64,000 nucleotides of DNA from Thalassobacter stenotrophicus (GTDB lineage Bacteria > Pseudomonadota > Alphaproteobacteria > Rhodobacterales > Rhodobacteraceae): the NCBI RefSeq assembly GCF_001458315.1, contig NZ_CYRX01000024.1:49145-113144 (forward strand). The letters are read 5' to 3'. This document shows positions 8,548-17,405 of this stretch, one piece after another. The translations under genes and the position numbers were made by a program. Position 1 is the stretch's first letter; the number at the start of each line of letters is the position of its first letter. The notes under the pieces were generated by a model. It worked only from the letters and a program-made list of their open reading frames with translations, made no database searches and was not told where the DNA came from.

Positions 8548-9243
8548 ATGCTAAAGTTTTCCCCCATCCTGCTCGCGCTCATCTATGGGCTGGTGATGTA
8601 TCGCTTCTCCGCATGGCGGACGGCGAAAATGCTGGACCAACAGTCAACGGAATTGGCCGACCCAGAGATTGCGCGGCTGACCAAATCCATGGCCAAAGCG
8701 CTCGATATCCCGCGCATCCGCGTGCACATCTATGAGATTGAGCCGGTGAACGGGCTTGCAGCACCAGACGGGCGGATTTTTCTGACTCGGGGGTTTTACC
8801 GCAAATTCAAGGCGGGCGAAGTCACCGCGGAAGAATTGGCCTCTGTGGTGGCGCATGAATTAGGGCACGTCGCGTTGGGGCATTCTCGCCGCCGGATGAT
8901 CGACTTTTCCGGTCAAAACGCGATCCGCGTTGTGTTGGCGACGGTACTGGGTCGGATTTTGCCCTTTGGCGGCGTGTGGGTTGCCAATGCGCTAACCTCT
9001 ATTCTGGCTGCGCGTCTGTCGCGGCAGGATGAATATGAGGCTGATGCTTATGCAGCTGCATTGATGGTTAAGGCAGGGCTGGGCACCGGGCCACAAAAAC
9101 GACTGCTGGAAAAGCTAGAGACATTGACCGGTATGGGCGGGCGCGGCGCACCGGCTTGGTTGATGAGCCACCCAAAGACCGCGGACCGCGTGGCAGCCAT
9201 TGAAGCGCTAGATGCACGCTGGACCAAGCTACCCGAAGGGTAA
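8548..9243 (+). CDS. M48-family zinc metalloprotease
   Basis: A 231-residue protease. An N-terminal hydrophobic segment (ILLALIYGLVMYRF) anchors it to the membrane. The zinc site is HELGH at residues 103-107, with the third ligand in DEYEADAYA at about residue 164, the usual M48 (HtpX/Ste24) arrangement. It is shorter than HtpX (about 290 residues) and lacks its four membrane segments. The likely role is quality control of membrane or periplasmic proteins. No strong ribosome-binding site precedes the ATG. Confidence 0.87.
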   Translation: MLKFSPILLALIYGLVMYRFSAWRTAKMLDQQSTELADPEIARLTKSMAKALDIPRIRVHIYEIEPVNGLAAPDGRIFLTRGFYRKFKAGEVTAEELASVVAHELGHVALGHSRRRMIDFSGQNAIRVVLATVLGRILPFGGVWVANALTSILAARLSRQDEYEADAYAAALMVKAGLGTGPQKRLLEKLETLTGMGGRGAPAWLMSHPKTADRVAAIEALDARWTKLPEG

Positions 9244-9254
9244 GCTGAACGCGC

Positions 9255-9325
9255 CGCTTGCGCGGCATGACATTCTTGCGCGGCCTTCGGCCCCGCGAGG
9301 TGAGTATTTTGGGAACAAAGGAGAT
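9255..9325. repeat. Rhodobacterales-type intergenic element (GC hairpin followed by TGAGTATTTT)
   Basis: Between the M48 protease and the LysE gene, a GC-rich hairpin (GCGGCCTTCGGCCCCGC region) is followed by GAGGTGAGTATTTTGGGAACAAAG. From memory, sequences of this form occur repeatedly between genes in Rhodobacteraceae genomes. Only one copy is in this window, so repetition is not shown here. Confidence 0.4.
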
Positions 9326-9404
9326 GGCCGGAGTAGGGTTTATCAAGGCTCGACAATATGGTGCCTTTTTGGTGTTGTGCGCTGATTGGTGAGGGAGAGC
9401 CGCT

Positions 9405-10007
9405 TTGAGTTTTGAACATGTTATTCTGTTTAATCTGACCCTGCTGGCGGCGATCCTGTCCCCCGGACCAGCGTTGGTTATGGCCATTCGCACGACCCTA
9501 TCAGCGGGGCGTCGTGCTGGGATCGCTATGGGATTTGGGCTGGGACTAATGGCGGCCGTTTGGACGGCTGCAGCATTGCTGGGCCTAGAGACCGTATTTG
9601 CGGCGTTTCCATGGGCCTATTGGGCGGCCAAAACGGTAGGTGCGGCGTATTTGATCTGGATTGCGATCCAGATGTGGAGAGGCGCGCGCACCCCCATTCA
9701 GACAGATTTACGTCCTGCGGGGCGGGCCTTTCGGGGCGGAGTATTGCTGCAAGCGGTTAACCCCAAGTCCGCTTTGTTTGCTGCAGCCGTTCTGATTGTG
9801 ATTTTTCCGCCGGGATTAAGCGCGATAGATAAGGGACTGATTGTGATGAACCATTTCGCGGTGGAAATTGCGTTTTATACCGGGCTGTCCATGCTTTTGA
9901 GCACGCAAGCCGCGCAACGGCGGTACATGGCGGCGAAGCTGTATCTTGATCGCGGCGCGGCGGTGGTGATGGGGGCCCTTGGATTGCGATTGGTGTTGGG
10001 CCGATGA
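9405..10007 (+). CDS. LysE/RhtB-family exporter
   Basis: A 200-residue membrane protein with about six hydrophobic segments. The N-terminal signature LSPGPALVMAIRTTLSAGRRAG (first half PGPA) and NPKSALFAAA in the middle are diagnostic of LysE/RhtB amino-acid exporters. The start is TTG at 9405, preceded by GAGGGAGAG. The stop overlaps the ATG of the pseudouridine kinase gene by 4 bp, so the two are translationally coupled. Which solute is exported is unknown; coupling to nucleoside breakdown is unusual. Confidence 0.87.
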   Translation: MSFEHVILFNLTLLAAILSPGPALVMAIRTTLSAGRRAGIAMGFGLGLMAAVWTAAALLGLETVFAAFPWAYWAAKTVGAAYLIWIAIQMWRGARTPIQTDLRPAGRAFRGGVLLQAVNPKSALFAAAVLIVIFPPGLSAIDKGLIVMNHFAVEIAFYTGLSMLLSTQAAQRRYMAAKLYLDRGAAVVMGALGLRLVLGR

Positions 10008-10885
10008 TGCCGCAAGCCGTAGACGTTTTATGTATAGGCTCGGTTTTGTGGGACATAATCGGGCGGTCATCATCGCACATGCGCGCGGGCTCAGATGTGC
10101 CTGGACGGATCACCCGTATCCCCGGCGGGGTCGCGATGAACATTGCTATGGCTCTCAAGGCGTATGGAATGCAGCCCGCGCTTTTGTCGACAGTCGGGCG
10201 CGATCCGGAGGGTGAGGAATTGGTCGCGGCTTGTGCGCGATTGGGCATGGTGACGACGCACCTGTACCGATCAGAGGACCTGCCAACGGACACCTATATG
10301 GCGGTCGAGGGTGGCAACGGTTTGATCGCAGCAATTGCGGATGCTCACTCACTTGAGCAGGCTGGGGCCAAGATACTGCGCCCCTTGGAAAGCGGTACGT
10401 TAAAGGGCTGGGCGGGCATCATCGCGTTAGACGGCAACCTAACCGAGGCGCTGTTGTCTGACATCGCGGTCAGCGAAACATTCGCACGCACGGACCTACG
10501 GATTGCACCAGCCTCCCCCGGCAAGGCGGAGCGTCTCACCCCCTTTCTACACGCAGGGCGCGCCACGCTTTACGTAAACCTAGAAGAGGCGAACCTACTT
10601 CTCCGCGAAAGTCATGGAACCGCTGCGGATGCCGCGCGCGCATTGGTCGGACGCGGGGTCCACCGGGTGCTGGTCACCAATGGCGGGGACGCGGCAGCAT
10701 GTGGATCGCAAAGCGGGACATTCACCGCACAGCCGCGCGAAGTGATGGTCACTCGCGTGACCGGCGCAGGAGACACTTTTATGGCCGCTCATATCGCGGC
10801 GGAGGCCAAGGGTGCCGCGCCCGACGCTGCCCTTGAGCGGGCGTTGGAGGCTGCGGCTATTTACGTCTCAGGCGAGACCTACTAG
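10004..10885 (+). CDS. psuK: PfkB-family sugar kinase, probable pseudouridine kinase
   Basis: A 293-residue ribokinase-fold enzyme. The N-terminal glycine motif (RITRIPGGVAMNIAMAL) and the C-terminal catalytic signature VTGAGDTFMAAH are both present. The gene immediately downstream encodes pseudouridine-5'-phosphate glycosidase, which identifies the likely reaction as phosphorylation of pseudouridine. It overlaps the LysE gene upstream by 4 bp. Confidence 0.85.
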   Translation: MMPQAVDVLCIGSVLWDIIGRSSSHMRAGSDVPGRITRIPGGVAMNIAMALKAYGMQPALLSTVGRDPEGEELVAACARLGMVTTHLYRSEDLPTDTYMAVEGGNGLIAAIADAHSLEQAGAKILRPLESGTLKGWAGIIALDGNLTEALLSDIAVSETFARTDLRIAPASPGKAERLTPFLHAGRATLYVNLEEANLLLRESHGTAADAARALVGRGVHRVLVTNGGDAAACGSQSGTFTAQPREVMVTRVTGAGDTFMAAHIAAEAKGAAPDAALERALEAAAIYVSGETY

Positions 10886-10936
10886 GGCAATCGGGACCAT
10901 CGTATCCGCGAGGTCAAACACGTGAAAAGGACCGAG

Positions 10937-11860
10937 ATGATGTTGGACGTGCCAATGCAAATGAGCGCAGAAGTTGCAGCCGCCCAAGCCAAGGGCGCAC
11001 CGATTGTGGCGCTTGAGAGCACCATCATCACCCACGGCATGCCCTATCCGCAAAACCTTGAAACAGCCCGCGCGGTTGAGGGCGTGGTTCGCAATGCCGG
11101 TGCGGTGCCCGCCACAATGGCCGTGCTGGATGGCACGCTGCATGTGGGGCTTGAGGATACAGACCTAGATGCGCTTGCGCAGCGGAGCGATGCGCGCAAG
11201 CTGAGCCGGGCCGATTTGGCGCACTGCCTTGCAACGGGTGAGACCGGGGCCACCACTGTTGCGGCCACCATGATCTGCGCACGCCTCGCAGGGATCGCGG
11301 TCTTTGCGACCGGGGGCATCGGCGGCGTCCACAAGGGTGCGGAAACCAGCTTTGACGTCTCAGCCGACTTGACGGAGCTGGCGCGCACACCTGTCACTGT
11401 CGTCGCCGCTGGCGCGAAAGCGATCCTTGACGTGCCAAAAACGTTGGAGGTCCTAGAGACCCAAGGCGTTCCGGTCCTATGCTACCGCACGGATACTTTT
11501 CCGGCGTTTTGGTCCGCGACCAGCCCCCTGCCCGCGCCCCTACGCGCCGAAACCCCGGCCGAGATTGCCAAGGCACATTTGATGCGCGCGGCCCTCGGGT
11601 TGCCCGGCGGACAGCTCGTGGCCAATCCAATCCCGACGGAGGCCGAAATCCCGGCGGCCACCCTCGCCCCTCTCATCGCCACGGCTCAAGCCGAGGCGGA
11701 CGCCGCCGGGATCAGCGCCAAGGCCGTCACCCCGTTTCTGCTGCGGCGTTTGTTTGAGCTGACAAACGGGGCCTCGCTTGAGGCGAACATTGCCCTCGTG
11801 ATGAACAATGCACGCCTCGCCGCTGAAATCGCGGGCGAAATTGCGACACAGCGGCGCTAA
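10937..11860 (+). CDS. psuG: Pseudouridine-5'-phosphate glycosidase
   Basis: A 307-residue enzyme that splits pseudouridine 5'-phosphate into uracil and ribose 5-phosphate (reversibly). The family signature ALESTIITHGMPYPQN is present, as are GATTVAATM and the GGIGGVHKGAE stretch that carries the catalytic lysine region. The ATG at 10937 is preferred because AAAAGGA lies 5 bases before it; a GTG at 10922 is an alternative. It follows psuK after about 50 bp. Together the two genes make a complete pseudouridine degradation pathway. Confidence 0.93.
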   Translation: MMLDVPMQMSAEVAAAQAKGAPIVALESTIITHGMPYPQNLETARAVEGVVRNAGAVPATMAVLDGTLHVGLEDTDLDALAQRSDARKLSRADLAHCLATGETGATTVAATMICARLAGIAVFATGGIGGVHKGAETSFDVSADLTELARTPVTVVAAGAKAILDVPKTLEVLETQGVPVLCYRTDTFPAFWSATSPLPAPLRAETPAEIAKAHLMRAALGLPGGQLVANPIPTEAEIPAATLAPLIATAQAEADAAGISAKAVTPFLLRRLFELTNGASLEANIALVMNNARLAAEIAGEIATQRR

Positions 11861-11935
11861 ATTCCGCGCTTCCTTGTGCGGCCCACCGCGCACCGCTACA
11901 TATGCGGCTAGGACCGAGGAAAGACCGACCACCCA

Positions 11936-12679
11936 ATGCAAATTCCCATGCCCGAAGACCCCAAACCCCCACGCGTGGGGCTGTTCGCGCGGCTTCGCAA
12001 CAATTTCCTAACCGGACTCATTGTGATTGCGCCCATTGGGCTGACCGTCTGGCTGATCTGGACGGTTGTCGGTTGGATCGACGGATTTGTTTGGCCGTTT
12101 GTACCCGACGCCTACCAACCCACGCAGCTGCTGAACCGTATCCTTGGATTTGAGGGCGTGGACCAGATTGAGGTGAACGTTCGCGGCGTTGGCGTGGTGG
12201 TCTTCATCATATTTGCCATGCTTGTGGGCTGGGTGGCCAAGGGGTTGATCGGCCGGTCCCTGATCGGTTGGGCCGAAAGCCTTGTGCTAAGCGTGCCTGT
12301 TGTCCGCTCAGTCTATGGCGGCGTGAAACAGATCGCCGAGACGATTTTTGCACAAACCGAAACCTCGTTCGAGAAAGCCTGCCTTGTGGAATATCCCCGC
12401 AAAGGTATTTGGGCGATTGCCTTTATCTCGACCGATGCAAAGGCCGAGATCGCGACCAAAACCGTGGGTGAGGACAAAATCGTTTCGGTCTTTTTGCCGA
12501 CCACGCCGAACCCAACATCAGGGTTCCTGCTGTTCGTGCCCAAAGAGGATATCATAATCTTGGATATGTCCGTTGAGGACGCCGCCAAATTGGTAATCTC
12601 GGCAGGGTTGGTCTATCCTAATGGGGATGACCCAACCAAACCGCCGAAAAAGCGGAACGGGCGCACACCCGAGGCCTAG
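11936..12679 (+). CDS. DUF502-family membrane protein
   Basis: A 247-residue protein with two strong transmembrane segments (NNFLTGLIVIAPIGLTVWLIW and VVVFIIFAMLVGWVAKGLI) followed by the conserved soluble domain that begins PVVRSVYGGVKQ. This is the DUF502 family, widespread and also found in plant plastids and membranes (COV-like), with no settled biochemical role. It ends 21 bp before the convergent thyX stop. Confidence 0.88.
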   Translation: MQIPMPEDPKPPRVGLFARLRNNFLTGLIVIAPIGLTVWLIWTVVGWIDGFVWPFVPDAYQPTQLLNRILGFEGVDQIEVNVRGVGVVVFIIFAMLVGWVAKGLIGRSLIGWAESLVLSVPVVRSVYGGVKQIAETIFAQTETSFEKACLVEYPRKGIWAIAFISTDAKAEIATKTVGEDKIVSVFLPTTPNPTSGFLLFVPKEDIIILDMSVEDAAKLVISAGLVYPNGDDPTKPPKKRNGRTPEA

Positions 12680-12700
12680 GCCCCGAGCGTGCAAATCTGA

Positions 12701-13624
12701 TTAAGCGTCGCCCCAGACGGCCTCAAACTCACGCCATTCACCTTTGGACATGCCCGAGTTTTCTTGGGTCACAACTTCGCCCGCAAGGCGGCGCTTGAGG
12801 CATTCAACGCCCTTGCCCGAAAGCTGTTGCGCGCCCATGCGGTAATCCTCGAACGCGCCATATGCGAAGGGCACCCAATCGCGGACCATTTCACAAATCG
12901 CATCCGCATAGACGCGGATTTCGTATTGCGCATGGGGGTCAGCACGCAGCCGTAGGAAGTGGAACAGGTTGTGCAAATCCACCTTCCAATACCACTGCGT
13001 GTAGATGTTGGTCGGCAGGTTCATGCGCGCCAATTCGCGAGCCAGCCCGGCCTGACCATCCTGTGAGATCATCGCCTCATAGCTGTCGTATGCCTGATTG
13101 CTATCACGCTTTAGAATTTCGAGAACGCGCGCGGCCTCTTCACCCTCAAGAACATCGCCGCGGCCTTGGTTATTCACCACGGACTGTGCCGCCAGATGCT
13201 CCGCCGGCGGAATGTAGAACTCACGATCAAGGATCGAGTAGCGGGCTGAATATTCGTTCACATTCGCGGTCCGGTGACGGATCCACTGACGCGCAACGAA
13301 CACGGGCAGTTTGACGTGCAGTTTGATCTCACACATCTCAAACGGAGTGGAGTGCCAATGCCGCATCAAATAGCGGATCAGGCCCTCATCGTTTTGAACC
13401 GATTTCGTGCCCTTGCCGTAGCTGACGCGCGCGGCCTGCGTGATGGCGGCGTCGTCACCCATATAGTCGATCACACGGACAAACCCGTGATCCAAAACCG
13501 GCTGCGCGGTGTACAAGTGTTTCTCCATGCCCTCGCTTACGGCCCGCAATGTGGGGCGCGGATGGCTGCGCATTTCGGCGATTTCTTCTTCGGGGGTCAT
13601 CGGTCGACTGGCCTGATCATTCAT
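12701..13624 (-). CDS. thyX: Flavin-dependent thymidylate synthase
   Basis: Converts dUMP to dTMP with methylene-tetrahydrofolate and FAD/NADPH. The ThyX motif appears as [15 protein letters not shown], the form usual in alphaproteobacteria. The C-terminal half has [23 protein letters not shown] and the GAQQLSGKG end. The start at 13624 (MNDQASRPM) has GGAGA 7 bases upstream; in-frame ATGs at 13642 and 13666 are less well supported. It is a single gene, convergent with DUF502. Confidence 0.95.
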   Translation of the reverse strand: MNDQASRPMTPEEEIAEMRSHPRPTLRAVSEGMEKHLYTAQPVLDHGFVRVIDYMGDDAAITQAARVSYGKGTKSVQNDEGLIRYLMRHWHSTPFEMCEIKLHVKLPVFVARQWIRHRTANVNEYSARYSILDREFYIPPAEHLAAQSVVNNQGRGDVLEGEEAARVLEILKRDSNQAYDSYEAMISQDGQAGLARELARMNLPTNIYTQWYWKVDLHNLFHFLRLRADPHAQYEIRVYADAICEMVRDWVPFAYGAFEDYRMGAQQLSGKGVECLKRRLAGEVVTQENSGMSKGEWREFEAVWGDA

Positions 13625-13870
13625 GAACTGTTCTCCACGCATGTTCGCGCCCGCAACGGGCCACAAAAGCCGCGAATCGGGCCTTTCCGAACGTATTCGG
13701 GGTATAATCGCACGTGAACACTAGATGTGGTCAACTTTTGTCAGGATATCCACAAGATATATAAATCACAGCGGCTTTGCGCCCTGCCACCCGCATCAGA
13801 CACAGCCATTGGTTGCGCCCACAGCCCCCGGCCCTATCTTGAGCGTAGAGTTCACTCACGAAAGTTCCCC

Positions 13871-14299
13871 ATGCCTATTACCTATCTGCACACAATGGTT
13901 CGGGTCCGCGACCTTGATGCCTCCATCGCGTTTTACAAGCTGCTCGGTCTCGAAGAGACCCGCCGCTATGAAAACGAAAAGGGCCGCTTTTCCCTGATTT
14001 TCATGTCGCCCCCCGGTCAAGAAAACGCCCATGTTGAGTTGACCTACAACTGGGACGGTGATGAGGGCCTGCCCTCAGACAGTCGTCACTTTGGCCACCT
14101 CGCGTATCGGGTCGATAATATCTATGAGACCTGCCAGCACCTGATGGACAACGGTGTCACTATCAATCGCCCTCCCCGCGATGGGCATATGGCGTTTGTC
14201 CGCTCGCCCGATAACGTCTCGATTGAGCTGCTGCAAAGCGGGGATCATCTGGCCCCAGCAGAGCCTTGGGCATCCATGGAAAACACAGGCCATTGGTAA
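13871..14299 (+). CDS. gloA: Lactoylglutathione lyase (glyoxalase I)
   Basis: A 142-residue vicinal-oxygen-chelate enzyme. Metal ligands are recognisable: His in YLHTMVRVRDLD, Glu in HVELTYNWD, His in FGHLAYRVDN and Glu in VSIELLQ. It converts the methylglyoxal-glutathione adduct to S-lactoylglutathione in the cytosol. The start at 13871 is where the conserved domain begins; an in-frame start farther upstream would add residues foreign to the family. Its end overlaps the start of the DUF1194 gene. Confidence 0.93.
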   Translation: MPITYLHTMVRVRDLDASIAFYKLLGLEETRRYENEKGRFSLIFMSPPGQENAHVELTYNWDGDEGLPSDSRHFGHLAYRVDNIYETCQHLMDNGVTINRPPRDGHMAFVRSPDNVSIELLQSGDHLAPAEPWASMENTGHW

Positions 14300-15036
14300 G
14301 CCGCGCGGCGGCCCTTGCCCTTGCGGTAGTGATACACGCAGGGGCAGCTCAGGCCGCCTGTCGGCAGGCGCTGGTGCTGGCCTTGGACGTCTCTGGCTCG
14401 GTTGATGCCGATGAATACACACTCCAGCGGGAGGGGCTGGCCGCAGCCCTGACCGCGCCCTCTGTGCGCGATGTTCTGCTGAGCACGCCGCAGTTCCCCG
14501 TCTATATCGCTGCATTTGAATGGGCGGGACAGTTCGATCAATTCACCCTGCTGGAGTGGACGCCCATCACCGATTTAGCCACGCTAAATCAGGTGGCCGC
14601 GACGCTCCGCGCGCCGACCCTGCGGCCAGCCTCACGGTCCACCGCATTGGGCGCGTCTATGGCATATGCCGCAGCGCTGTTCCGCGATGCTCCGCCCACA
14701 TGTTTGCAACGTACACTCGACATCTCAGGCGATGGCAAAAACAACGACTGGCCCGATCCCAGCAGCCAGCAGCGCAAGCTGGAGGGCGTCACGATCAATG
14801 CGCTGGTCATCGGCGCAGACAACCCCGCCGCAGGGGACCAGCGGCAGGCCGAAATCGCGGAGCTGAGCAGCTATTTTCTGTCCGAAATCATTCGCGGCCC
14901 CGGTGCCTTTGTAGAAACCGCATTGGGATATTCAGCCTATCAAGCCGCGATGGAGCGCAAATTGTTGCGTGAGCTAAAGACAATGGTTTTTGGTCAAATC
15001 GCCCCCACTGCCGGACGAACCACGCGAACCCGTTAA
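14266..15036 (+). CDS. Secreted DUF1194 (VWA-like) protein
   Basis: An exported 256-residue protein. After a signal peptide (AAALALAVVIHAGAAQA) comes a von Willebrand A-like domain with the metal-site motif LALDVSGSVD and the later DISGDGKNND. DUF1194 proteins are typical of Rhodobacteraceae; their role is unknown. No ATG start exists: TTG at 14266 and TTG at 14293 are both possible, the second giving a shorter signal peptide and a 7-bp overlap with gloA. Confidence 0.85.
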   Translation: MGIHGKHRPLVSRAAALALAVVIHAGAAQAACRQALVLALDVSGSVDADEYTLQREGLAAALTAPSVRDVLLSTPQFPVYIAAFEWAGQFDQFTLLEWTPITDLATLNQVAATLRAPTLRPASRSTALGASMAYAAALFRDAPPTCLQRTLDISGDGKNNDWPDPSSQQRKLEGVTINALVIGADNPAAGDQRQAEIAELSSYFLSEIIRGPGAFVETALGYSAYQAAMERKLLRELKTMVFGQIAPTAGRTTRTR

Positions 15037-15124
15037 AACTTGCGGTATTTAGCGTCGTTCTAGCCCCATTCCGAACACGTTTCATGCGGCATATGCGAGG
15101 GACAGATCACAAAGGAACTGCCCC

Positions 15125-15325
15125 ATGACCTATTTCCAATCTTTCCTAACCGATGAACACGGTGCCGTAACTGTCGACTGGGTTATCTTGTGCGCGGGCC
15201 TCGTGGGGCTTGGCCTTGCGGTGATGATGGTCGTCAAAGATGGGGCTGCCGATATCAGCGGCGATATGAACACGTCAATCAAGGCCGTAGAAACACAGAC
15301 CACGCTAGACCTGTCATCATCCTGA
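15125..15325 (+). CDS. Flp/Fap-like small pilin component
   Basis: A 66-residue protein with a short charged leader (TYFQSFLTDEHG), then AVTVDWVILCAGLVGLGLAVMMV. The Gly-Ala junction with an acid residue five positions later and the single hydrophobic helix match class III (Flp) prepilins processed by a TadV-like peptidase. No tad/cpa secretion genes are in the window, so it is a solitary copy. It may be a pilin or a pseudopilin-like membrane peptide. Confidence 0.65.
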   Translation: MTYFQSFLTDEHGAVTVDWVILCAGLVGLGLAVMMVVKDGAADISGDMNTSIKAVETQTTLDLSSS

Positions 15326-15331
15326 TCGCGT

Positions 15332-15697
15332 TCAGTCCGTCGCGTTGACTGGCAAAGCCGCAAGTGCGACGCGGCGGCCTTCCCCCAGCAGCACATTGTA
15401 GGTGCGACACGCGGCGGGGCTGTTCATCACTTCAAGCCCCATGCCCGCGCCTTCAACGGCAGCGCGCAGGCCTGCGGGCGCATGGGCGATCTCGGACCCA
15501 GTGCCCAAGAAAATCACGTCGACCGCTCCCGCCAACTTCAACAAGCTGTCCGCATCCCCTAACCCTGCCCATGTCCGGGCTGTGGTTTCGGTTGCAAGGA
15601 TTGCGCCATCAATCCGATCTCCGCCCACGCGGAAAAACCCGGGCCCATAGCTGTCGATTGGTTGCGCGCTGCCATAGTGGACTTCGTTGAGTTGCAT
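15332..15697 (-). CDS. Mth938-like (DUF498) domain protein
   Basis: A 121-residue protein of the Mth938/NDUFAF3-like family (GPGFFRVGGDRIDGAIL, then VIFLGTGSE and the MNSPAACRTYNVLLGEGRRVALALLP-type end). The start at 15697 is fixed by a TAATG overlap with the TSUP transporter stop and a GGGGAG site. It is the last gene of the yajC-secD-secF-TSUP unit, an order common in Rhodobacterales. Function unresolved; eukaryotic relatives assist respiratory complex I assembly. Confidence 0.85.
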   Translation of the reverse strand: MQLNEVHYGSAQPIDSYGPGFFRVGGDRIDGAILATETTARTWAGLGDADSLLKLAGAVDVIFLGTGSEIAHAPAGLRAAVEGAGMGLEVMNSPAACRTYNVLLGEGRRVALAALPVNATD

Positions 15698-16443
15698 TAC
15701 ATGTCTCCCCACAAAGGCAGGCCCATGAGGGCCGCGCCGGCGATGATGGTATAGGCGATCCGGCGGTAAAGCCGTTCGCGGTCGGGGTGGAACATAGCCG
15801 CGCCGACCTGAATCGCCAAGAGGTTGGGCACGATCAAGATTGCACCAATCAGGAACGGCGTCAGCGTGACTTCGCCCTTTGCAGTCAAAAGCCCCAAGGC
15901 CATCCCGTCATAGATCAGCAGAAACAACGTCAGCGTCGCCCGTACGACCGAGGCAGGCAGAGGCCGCGCCATGTAGAACAGGATGACGGGCGGCCCCGGC
16001 AGACCCGCCGCACCGCCCAAAAAGCCCGCGCAGGCGCCGATGCCGTATACCTTGGGCGGTGTCACTTGGCCCCGGTAACGCCAGCCCGACACAAGGGCCG
16101 CGAGCATCACAAATGTCACAAGGGACACGGCGTAGCGAAACGCCTCAGGCGGAACACTCAGTAAGACCGCCAAGCCGATGGGCAGTGTCACCGCCAGCCC
16201 TGCACACAACCGCAACACATCGCGCGGATGCCCGTCGCGCACTGCACGCGGTACGGTCGGAAGTGGCCCAATCAGATCCATAATTGTGAGTGTAACGATC
16301 GCCCAAACCGGAGGCAAAACCGTGCCCGCGATGGGCAGGTAAATCAGGGCAGTGCCGAACCCGGCAAAGCCCCGCACCAAGCCTGCAAGACAGGTTGCAA
16401 AGACCAGCCACCCCAAACCCGGGGTGGCTAAAATCTCAGGCAT
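15697..16443 (-). CDS. TSUP (TauE/SafE) family anion exporter-like protein
   Basis: A 248-residue polytopic protein with about seven or eight hydrophobic segments. Two half-repeats are visible: LVRGFAGFGTALIYLPI at the N-terminus and GACAGFLGGAAGLPGPPVI in the second half, both carrying the glycine-proline signature of TauE/SafE permeases. The family moves sulfite, sulfoacetate or other organosulfur anions. The start overlaps the secF stop by 8 bp, so it is part of the sec operon by structure; that association need not be functional. Confidence 0.85.
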   Translation of the reverse strand: MPEILATPGLGWLVFATCLAGLVRGFAGFGTALIYLPIAGTVLPPVWAIVTLTIMDLIGPLPTVPRAVRDGHPRDVLRLCAGLAVTLPIGLAVLLSVPPEAFRYAVSLVTFVMLAALVSGWRYRGQVTPPKVYGIGACAGFLGGAAGLPGPPVILFYMARPLPASVVRATLTLFLLIYDGMALGLLTAKGEVTLTPFLIGAILIVPNLLAIQVGAAMFHPDRERLYRRIAYTIIAGAALMGLPLWGDM

Positions 16444-17404
16444 CGATGTTACCGAACTGTGTGCCTGCGCCGCTATCGGGCTTTTTCGGGTCGCGGTTCA
16501 CGCCCAGCATCAGCACCACGTTTTTGGCCACGTAGACCGAGGAATAGGTCCCGACGATAACGCCCCACAGGATCGCGAACACGAAGCCCCGGATCACATC
16601 GCCGCCCAGAATGATCAGCGCCAAAAGTGCGACAATGGTCGTGCCACTGGTCATCAACGTCCGTGACAGCGTTTCATTGGTGGAGCGGTTCATGACCTCC
16701 ATCAGCGGGGTTTTCTTGTACTTGATCAGGTTTTCACGCAGGCGGTCAAACAGGACCACAGTGTCATTGATCGAGTACCCCAGCACCGTCAAAAGCGCCG
16801 CAATCGTTGCCAAATCAAAGCGAATTTGCAGCAGGCTGAAAATCCCGATGGTCAGGACAACATCGTGCACCAAGGCCGCAACCGCGCCGACGGCGAACTG
16901 CCATTCAAACCGCAGCCAAATGTAGAACAACATCGCGGCCATCGCAGCCGCAAGCGCAATCAAAGCCGTCGTCACCAACTCGCCCGAGACCTTGGGACCG
17001 ACAGATTCAACACTTGGGAATGTGATCTCTGGGTCGACAGTCCGCAGCACGTCCTCGACCAAGGCGATGACCTCGGGCGTCACGCTTTCAGCGCCATCTT
17101 GCGCCTGAATGCGGACCATGGCCACGTTTTGGTCGTCGGCGAATGTGGGGTCGAACACCTCAGTGATGGAAACATCGCCGAGGTTCAAGGGTTGCAGCGC
17201 ATCCCGATACGCGCCGACATTCACCTCAACCCGGCTTTCGGTGCGGATGGTGGTCCCGCCCAGAAAGTCGATACCGAAGTTTAGGCCCATCACCAACCAC
17301 AGCACGATTGACGCGATCACCGCGATCACCGAGCCGCCAAATGTTACTTTGCGAAAGCGGAAGAAGTCGAAGTTGGTCTCTTGCGGGACAAGTCTTAGGC
17401 GCAT
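16436..17404 (-). CDS. secF: Protein translocase subunit SecF
   Basis: A 322-residue inner-membrane protein with six transmembrane segments and one periplasmic domain. Signatures include LNFGIDFLGGTTIR, GYSINDTVVLFDRLREN and the TLSRTLMTSGTT stretch. SecDF uses the proton gradient to help pull proteins across the membrane. The ATG at 17404 is chosen because GGAGG precedes it and the secD TAA lies immediately upstream (TAAGATG). Confidence 0.96.
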   Translation of the reverse strand: MRLRLVPQETNFDFFRFRKVTFGGSVIAVIASIVLWLVMGLNFGIDFLGGTTIRTESRVEVNVGAYRDALQPLNLGDVSITEVFDPTFADDQNVAMVRIQAQDGAESVTPEVIALVEDVLRTVDPEITFPSVESVGPKVSGELVTTALIALAAAMAAMLFYIWLRFEWQFAVGAVAALVHDVVLTIGIFSLLQIRFDLATIAALLTVLGYSINDTVVLFDRLRENLIKYKKTPLMEVMNRSTNETLSRTLMTSGTTIVALLALIILGGDVIRGFVFAILWGVIVGTYSSVYVAKNVVLMLGVNRDPKKPDSGAGTQFGNIDA

Positions 17405-17405
17405 C

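Noticed and set aside
13667..13870. NrdR-like box upstream of thyX
   Set aside because: The AAGATATATAA stretch matches only part of the consensus and has no second box at the usual spacing.
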